Shown: positions 6,089 through 11,052 of the stretch, one piece after another | How positions within the stretch are numbered: position 1 is the stretch's first letter | How the letters are laid out: every line of letters starts with the position of its first letter | From: Chromatiales bacterium | GTDB taxonomy: Bacteria; Pseudomonadota; Gammaproteobacteria; CAMYNG01 | Length of the DNA stretch: 11,052 nt | Direction: 5' to 3' | Assembly (NCBI GenBank): GCA_026990045.1 | Contig: JALSIK010000360.1 | Coordinates: forward strand, 1-11,052 | Notes under the pieces: generated by a model | What the model saw: only the letters and a program-made list of their open reading frames with translations | Database searches by the model: none | Told to the model about the DNA's origin: nothing | Position numbers and translations under genes: made by a program

Positions 6089-6760
6089 TCAGAGGACGAA
6101 GCGCTGCGGCCGGGGCGCGTTGACCAGCGGGGGCAGCAGGGTCTCGAACAGGTCCTCGCTGGCCCACTCGTTCTCCGCCACCCGGGTGACCAGGCGGGCG
6201 TTCATCACCGGCGGCTCGCCCACGATGGCGAACAGCCGCCCATCCGGGGCCAGGTCCCGCTTCCAGGTTTCTTCCAGCACGGGCACGGAGCCGGTGAGGA
6301 CGATGACGTCGTAGGGGCCGTGCCGCGACCAGCCGCGGGCGGCGTCGCCGGTGTCCAGGGTCACGTTGTCCAGGCCGTGGGCCGCCAGCCGCTCGCCGGC
6401 GGCAGCGGACAGGTCTTCGAAGATCTCCACCGAGTACACGTGGCGGCCCAGGTGGGCCAGGAGGGCGGTGAGATAGCCCGAGCCGGTGCCCACTTCCAGC
6501 ACCACGTCGTCCGGCTGCACGTCCAGGGCCTGGAGCAGGCGGGCCTCCACCTTGGGCGCCATCATCACCTGGTCGTGGCCGATGGGAATGTTCATGTCGG
6601 CAAAGGCCAGGTTGCGGTAGCGCGGCGGCACGAAGTCCTCCCGCGGCACCCGCATGAGCAGGTCCAGCACCCCCTGGTCCAGCACCTCCCAGGGGCGGAT
6701 CTGCTGCTCGATCATGTTGAATCGGGCCTGTTCCAGATTGACGTCCATCATGTTCGCCAT
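6089..6760 (-). CDS. Protein-L-isoaspartate O-methyltransferase family protein (divergent)
   Basis: A 223-residue SAM-dependent methyltransferase of the PCMT family. Motif I is VLEVGTGSGYLTAL (88-100), followed by HVYSVEIFEDL (107-117, Glu112 for ribose binding) and the GDAARGW segment. The N-terminal EQARFNMIEQQIRPW block is typical of this subgroup. The region that holds the isoaspartyl substrate in classical enzymes reads IPIGHDQVMMAPKVEA, not the usual GHGQTIS-Q-P form, and the later strand is VIVLTGSVP rather than VTAA-P. Repair activity is therefore uncertain and a different substrate is possible. Three starts are close together: ATG 6760, 6751 and 6748. The only ribosome site, AAGGG (6762-6766), is 1 base from the first but 10 from the second, so 6751 is the more likely true start. 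First gene of the operon with the rhodanese and tolC. Confidence 0.88.
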   Translation of the reverse strand: MANMMDVNLEQARFNMIEQQIRPWEVLDQGVLDLLMRVPREDFVPPRYRNLAFADMNIPIGHDQVMMAPKVEARLLQALDVQPDDVVLEVGTGSGYLTALLAHLGRHVYSVEIFEDLSAAAGERLAAHGLDNVTLDTGDAARGWSRHGPYDVIVLTGSVPVLEETWKRDLAPDGRLFAIVGEPPVMNARLVTRVAENEWASEDLFETLLPPLVNAPRPQRFVL

Positions 6761-6844
6761 ACCCTTGCGTTGGTTACGGGTTCCACCGCCGGTGCCACGG
6801 ACGGCGCCCCGGGCCGGGTCCGGGGCCCCGGCGGGCAGGTGCCA

Positions 6845-6873
6845 AGCCTACGCGCTCGCCTCCGCACTGGCAA
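6845..6873 (-). promoter_or_regulatory. Probable sigma-70 promoter of the methyltransferase-rhodanese-tolC operon
   Basis: On the minus strand, TTGCCA (6873-6868, five of six consensus bases) is followed after exactly 17 bases by TAGGCT (6850-6845, three of six). It lies about 85 bases upstream of the first gene start and is oriented correctly. No better pair is visible in the divergent region. Confidence 0.55.
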
Positions 6874-6891
6874 GGAACCGGCGGGGCGGGC

Positions 6892-6919
6892 CTTGCGCGC
6901 GGGCCCCTTATTCTATAAC
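6892..6919 (+). promoter_or_regulatory. Probable sigma-70 promoter of thiC
   Basis: A -10 hexamer TATAAC (6914-6919, five of six) lies in the only AT-rich patch of the region (TTATTCTATAAC), with a weak -35 CTTGCG (6892-6897) at a 16-bp spacer. Transcription would begin at about 6925-6927, just before the first paired base of the TPP riboswitch, which supports the call. Confidence 0.65.
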
Positions 6920-6929
6920 GTGGGCCCTC

Positions 6930-7024
6930 GGCTGGGGGCGCCCCCGCGGGCCGGGCACGGCGGCGCGGCGGGCTGAGACCGTACCCCTCGAACCTGAACC
7001 GGCTAGCACCGGCGGAGGGAAGCC
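6930..7024 (+). ncRNA. TPP riboswitch (THI element) in the thiC leader
   Basis: The conserved THI-box core is intact: GGGGGCGC (6934-6941), CTGAGA (6973-6978), ACCC (6983-6986), GAACCTGA (6990-6997), a CCGG-loop-CCGG P5 stem (6999-7012) and GGAGGGAA (7014-7021). P1 can form between GGCT (6930-6933) and AGCC (7021-7024), and P2 between GGGG (6935-6938) and CCCC (6984-6987). The P3 arm is GC-rich and extended. Thiamine diphosphate binding is expected to lower thiC expression. The core is an almost exact match to known bacterial thiC leaders. Confidence 0.96.
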
Positions 7025-7095
7025 ACCTTGCGACACCACGCCTCAAGGATGCCCACCCGCGCTGCGTGCGGCCGTCGCCACAGACGGTGACCACC
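7025..7095 (+). promoter_or_regulatory. Putative expression platform between the TPP riboswitch and thiC
   Basis: Two possible hairpins are visible: CCTTG (7026-7030) with CAAGG (7044-7048), and GCCGTC (7071-7076) with GACGGT (7083-7088). The second stem covers part of the only ribosome-site-like sequence, GGTGA (7086-7090), five bases before the thiC ATG. No hairpin followed by a run of T is present, so control of translation start fits better than intrinsic termination. The switching partner is inferred, not shown. Confidence 0.4.
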
Positions 7096-8988
<1,893 letters not shown>

Positions 8989-8997
8989 CGCCGGCAT

Positions 8998-9026
8998 TTG
9001 CCCGCCGCGGCGGGCTGGCGTAGAGT
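8998..9026 (+). promoter_or_regulatory. Probable sigma-70 promoter of the SpoIIAA-like/OmpA-family pair
   Basis: TTGCCC (8998-9003, four of six) and TAGAGT (9021-9026, four of six) are separated by exactly 17 bases, 10 bp after the thiC stop. The start of transcription would be near 9033, giving a leader of about 35 bases that includes the strong ribosome site. Confidence 0.55.
9000..9015. promoter_or_regulatory. 16-bp perfect palindrome inside the promoter spacer
   Basis: GCCCGCCGCGGCGGGC is its own reverse complement. It starts in the -35 hexamer and fills most of the 17-bp spacer, where an operator would block polymerase. It could instead be the stem of a thiC 3' end hairpin, but no T-tract follows (the next bases are TGGCGTAG). 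Chance palindromes of this length are more likely in GC-rich DNA, so the regulatory call is tentative. Confidence 0.4.
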
Positions 9027-9066
9027 CGCGGACACAGTGGGGCGAGTACGGCGACGGGGAGGAGAC

Positions 9067-9459
9067 ATGGCCCATACCGTGGCAGTGGATCCCCGGGCGG
9101 GACGGGTGACCCTCACCGTCCGGGGGGAGTTCGGCCTGGCCGAGGCCCGCGCGGCGTTCGATGCCTTCGTGTCCCATCCCGACTTCGTGCCGGGCATGGA
9201 CCTGCTGTGCGACCTGCGCGAGGCGGTGATGCGCCCGCGCCCCGGGGAGGTGGAGGCCCTGGTGCGCCACATCCACGGCCGCAGCGAGCGCCGCGGGCGT
9301 GGCTACCGGGTGGCGTTCGTGGTCGCCGGCAGCTTCGAGCAGGCCATCATCGACGCCTTCCGGGGGTCGGGCCTGGTGCTGCCGGAGGCGGTGCGCATCT
9401 TCACCCGGCCCGACGAGGCCGCGGCCTGGCTGGCCGAGCCCCACGAGCAACCGGCCTGA
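9067..9459 (+). CDS. SpoIIAA-like (STAS/SEC14-type fold) small protein
   Basis: A 130-residue soluble protein without a signal peptide. It opens with a VAVDPRAGRVTLTVRGEF strand pair, then a helix (LAEARAAFDAFVSHPDF), the strand MDLLCDLREAV, a helix with LVRHIHGRSERRG, the strand YRVAFVVAG and a terminal VRIFTRPDEAAAWL. This beta-alpha pattern and the FxxxDEAxxWL ending are those of the SpoIIAA-like/STAS family, often found in Proteobacteria as stand-alone proteins of unknown role. No phosphorylatable Ser in the anti-sigma-antagonist motif can be identified with confidence, and no anti-sigma kinase gene is nearby. The ATG at 9067 follows a strong ribosome site GGGGAGGAG (9056-9064). An upstream in-frame extension to 8998 would run through the promoter and is rejected. 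Its stop is 2 bp from the ATG of the OmpA-family gene, so the two are almost certainly cotranscribed. Confidence 0.7.
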   Translation: MAHTVAVDPRAGRVTLTVRGEFGLAEARAAFDAFVSHPDFVPGMDLLCDLREAVMRPRPGEVEALVRHIHGRSERRGRGYRVAFVVAGSFEQAIIDAFRGSGLVLPEAVRIFTRPDEAAAWLAEPHEQPA

Positions 9460-9461
9460 GC

Positions 9462-10895
9462 ATGGGCAGGGGATCGGCAGTGCGGCAAGCGGGCTCCCTG
9501 TTCCTCGCAGCCGTGCTGCCGGCCCTCCTGGCGGCCGCCTGCGCCGGCGGGGTGGACCCGGCCCGGGTGGACCTGAGCCAGGATCCGGCCGAGGCCGTGG
9601 CGCGGCTCAAGTCCGGGGTGGAACGGGCCCGGGCCGAGGACGTCCACGTGCTCTCCCCCGGCTGGTACCGCCAGGCCGAGGACAGCGCCGCCGAGGCCGC
9701 GGCCCTGCTCAAGAGTCACGCGGCCTTGCAGGACATCCTGGCCGCGGCCGCCCGCGGCGAGGCACGGCTGGAACAGGCGCGCCGCTTCGCCGCCCTGGCC
9801 CGGCGCGAGCTGGCCGCGGTCTTCGGCGCCCGGGCCGCGGCACTCAAGGCCGGTGCCCCCAGGCTGTACCCGGGCGAGGTGGAATCCCTGGAGGAGCGGT
9901 TCCTCGCGCTGACCTCCGCGGTGGAGGACGACGACCTGGCGGGGGCCAAGGCCGACGCCCCGGCGGTGGAACGGGGCTACCGGCAGGTGGAACTCAAGGC
10001 CATCAAGGAGCACCTGCTGGGCGAGGCCCGCCGGCTCATCCGCGCCGCCGACGCCGCCGGGGCGCGCAAGCTGGCACCGCGCTCCCTGGCCCGGGCCCGC
10101 CATGCCCTGGCCGCCACCGACGCCTTCATCACCCGCAACCCCTACTCCGAAGAGACCCGCACCCGGGCCGAGGACGTGCTGCGCAAGGCCCGCCACGTGG
10201 GGGTGGTGCTGCAGCAGGTGAAGGCCTGGCGGCGCCAGCCGGTGGAGGACCGGATCCTGTGGGTGGAGCGGCAGCTCCTGCGGGTGGAGACCCAGGTCAT
10301 CGGGCCCGAGGCGGAAAAACGGGTCCAGTCGCTGGACCGGCGCTTCGCCGCGCTGGCCGAGCGGGCCAGGGCCATGCGCCACGCGCAGGACTTCGTCAAC
10401 ACCGAGCTGGCCAACCTGCAGGGGGAGCTCAAGCGGCTGGGCGAGGTCCAGGCCCGGCAGGAAGCGAAGGCCGCGCGCGAGGCCCGCATCTCGCGCGTGC
10501 TCACCATGTTCGAGCCGGGCGAGGCCGAGGTCTTCCGCCAGGGCGACGCCCTGCTCATCCGCCTGCGCGGCCTCAACTTCGAGGTGGGCAGGGCCTACGT
10601 GCTGCCGGCCCATTATCCCCTGCTCACCAAGCTCCAGAACGCCATCCGCCTGGTGGGGGCGCGGCGGGTGCTCATCGAGGGCCACACCGACATCACCGGG
10701 TCCCTGGCCCACAACCGCGTCCTGTCCCAGCGCCGGGCCGAGGCGGTGGCGGCCTACCTGGTCAACACCGGTGCGGTGAAGCGCGAGGGGGTCACCGCCA
10801 TCGGCTACGGCCCGGAGAAGCCCATCGCCCCCAACAACACCGCCGCCGGCCGCCGGCTCAACCGCCGCATCGACGTCACCCTGGTCCTGCGCTGA
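9462..10895 (+). CDS. OmpA-family peptidoglycan-binding protein, probable lipoprotein with helical repeats
   Basis: Up to 477 residues from ATG 9462. A hydrophobic signal ends LLAAAC, with Cys27 a candidate lipidation site; the lipobox is imperfect (Ala instead of Leu at -3). Residues 60-270 are charged, Ala-rich helix with three degenerate repeats of about 70 residues, anchored at Pro66, Pro137 and Pro207 and resembling DUF4398-type periplasmic helical domains. Residues 285-345 look like coiled coil. Residues 365-477 are the OmpA C-terminal domain: LNFEVGRAYVLPA, IEGHTD (Asp410) and GRRLNRRID (Arg469 and nearby), the residues that hold diaminopimelate of peptidoglycan. It should tether the outer membrane to the cell wall from the periplasm. 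A GTG at 9480, with AGGGG 7 bases before it, gives a tighter 20-residue lipoprotein signal and may be the real start. Translation is probably coupled to the SpoIIAA-like gene 2 bp upstream. Confidence 0.9.
   Translation: MGRGSAVRQAGSLFLAAVLPALLAAACAGGVDPARVDLSQDPAEAVARLKSGVERARAEDVHVLSPGWYRQAEDSAAEAAALLKSHAALQDILAAAARGEARLEQARRFAALARRELAAVFGARAAALKAGAPRLYPGEVESLEERFLALTSAVEDDDLAGAKADAPAVERGYRQVELKAIKEHLLGEARRLIRAADAAGARKLAPRSLARARHALAATDAFITRNPYSEETRTRAEDVLRKARHVGVVLQQVKAWRRQPVEDRILWVERQLLRVETQVIGPEAEKRVQSLDRRFAALAERARAMRHAQDFVNTELANLQGELKRLGEVQARQEAKAAREARISRVLTMFEPGEAEVFRQGDALLIRLRGLNFEVGRAYVLPAHYPLLTKLQNAIRLVGARRVLIEGHTDITGSLAHNRVLSQRRAEAVAAYLVNTGAVKREGVTAIGYGPEKPIAPNNTAAGRRLNRRIDVTLVLR
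9468..9482 (+). promoter_or_regulatory. Ribosome site supporting a GTG start for the OmpA-family gene
   Basis: AGGGG (9468-9472) sits 7 bases before an in-frame GTG (9480-9482), while the upstream ATG (9462) has no recognisable site. Starting at the GTG gives Met-Arg-Gln followed directly by the hydrophobic core and places the candidate lipid cysteine at residue 21, the usual position. Confidence 0.5.
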
Positions 10896-10898
10896 TTC

Positions 10899-10919
10899 GG
10901 AGGACGGAGGACGGAGGAC
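10899..10919. repeat. 7-bp tandem repeat downstream of the OmpA-family gene
   Basis: Three perfect head-to-tail copies of GGAGGAC (10899-10905, 10906-10912, 10913-10919), beginning 3 bp after the stop codon. The sequence resembles intergenic heptamer repeats common in Proteobacteria. Its unit differs from the CCCCCAG repeat beyond tolC, but its position relative to gene end and REP-like element is the same. Confidence 0.85.
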
Positions 10920-10949
10920 AGAAGTTCGCAGGGCACGCCGGCGACACAG

Positions 10950-11052
10950 GCGCACCATTCGGGGTGCGGTCCTTGCCCGGTGTCCATTGACCCCCTCACC
11001 CTGCCCCTCTCCCGGCGGGAGAGGGGACCGTTTTTTCACACGCAGCGGAGTT
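10950..11052. repeat. REP-like repeat, copy C with upstream flank (cut by window end)
   Basis: The hairpin part begins at 10992 with CCCCTCACCCTG, as in copies A and B, followed by CCCCTCTCCC/GGGAGAGGGG and a tail (ACACGCAGCGGAGTT) comparable to GCACGCGGCGGAGCT in copy A. The flank from 10950 aligns without gaps to 4197 onward before copy B, including the shared TTGCCCGGT-TCCATT. The distal inverted arm would lie outside the window. Confidence 0.85.
11004..11036 (+). terminator. Probable intrinsic terminator within REP-like copy C
   Basis: A perfect 10-bp stem, CCCCTCTCCC (11004-11013) with GGGAGAGGGG (11017-11026), a GGC loop, then ACCG and six T (11031-11036). It lies about 110 bp past the stop of the OmpA-family gene. 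The T-run is offset by four bases from the stem, so efficiency may be moderate. Copies A and B have the stem but only short T-runs. Confidence 0.6.

Noticed and set aside
6838..6860. TTGGCAC on the minus strand, considered as a sigma-54 -24 element.
   Set aside because: The required GC/TTGC -12 element is absent at the correct spacing, and no sigma-54 activator site is visible.
7049..7090. A 13-codon upstream frame (ATG 7049 to TGA 7088-7090) ending 5 bp before thiC, a possible leader peptide.
   Set aside because: The AAGG directly abuts its ATG, too close to act as a ribosome site. The peptide contains no run of regulatory codons, and a TPP riboswitch already explains control.
7066..7095. 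Alternative GTG start for thiC, ten codons upstream.
   Set aside because: The added residues are unconserved and the ATG at 7096 gives the normal family length and N-terminus.
8998..9066. In-frame upstream extension of the SpoIIAA-like gene to 8998.
   Set aside because: It would run through the inferred promoter and the palindrome; the ATG at 9067 has a strong ribosome site and fits the domain start.

Overview
The window is very GC-rich chromosomal DNA with dense coding on both strands. Gene content and order point to a high-GC gammaproteobacterium, most likely a Chromatiales/Ectothiorhodospiraceae-type organism. The reasons are the linked set protein-isoaspartate methyltransferase-like gene / rhodanese / tolC / Kdo transferase, a Kdo kinase of the KdkA type, and a TPP riboswitch in front of thiC. 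This placement is inferred from synteny and composition, not from a phylogenetic test.

Left part (1-3902), lipopolysaccharide inner core and lipid A: a family 9 glycosyltransferase (heptosyltransferase-like, cut by the left edge) diverges from a Kdo kinase with only 6 bp between their start codons. The kinase converges on, and overlaps by 19 bp, an unusual 728-residue protein that joins a lipid A late acyltransferase (LpxL/HtrB type) to a Kdo transferase (WaaA) in one unbroken frame. An isochorismatase-fold hydrolase lies 12 bp upstream of the fusion on the same strand. Together these genes would add Kdo to lipid IVA, acylate the product, phosphorylate Kdo and extend the core with heptose.

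Middle (3903-6760): a roughly 500-bp non-coding island holds two REP-like palindromic units, a separate hairpin repeat and a 7-bp tandem repeat. After it comes a leftward operon transcribed in the order methyltransferase, rhodanese, TolC outer-membrane channel.

Right part (6761-11052): back-to-back promoters serve the leftward methyltransferase operon and a rightward, TPP-riboswitch-controlled thiC (thiamine pyrimidine synthase). After thiC, a separate promoter with a 16-bp perfect palindrome in its spacer drives a small SpoIIAA-like protein. Two bases downstream of that gene is an OmpA-domain envelope protein with a probable lipoprotein signal and three degenerate ~70-residue helical repeats. 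The window ends inside a third copy of the REP-like element, whose hairpin plus T-tract looks like the terminator for this pair.

Both window edges look like assembly edges. The first 60 bp are a perfect inverted repeat that destroys the glycosyltransferase reading frame's homology at its centre, and the last ~100 bp lie in a dispersed repeat. I see no phage, plasmid, CRISPR or IS transposase signature. The most notable biological feature is the acyltransferase-Kdo transferase fusion. I do not see convincing evidence of a wholly new multi-gene system.
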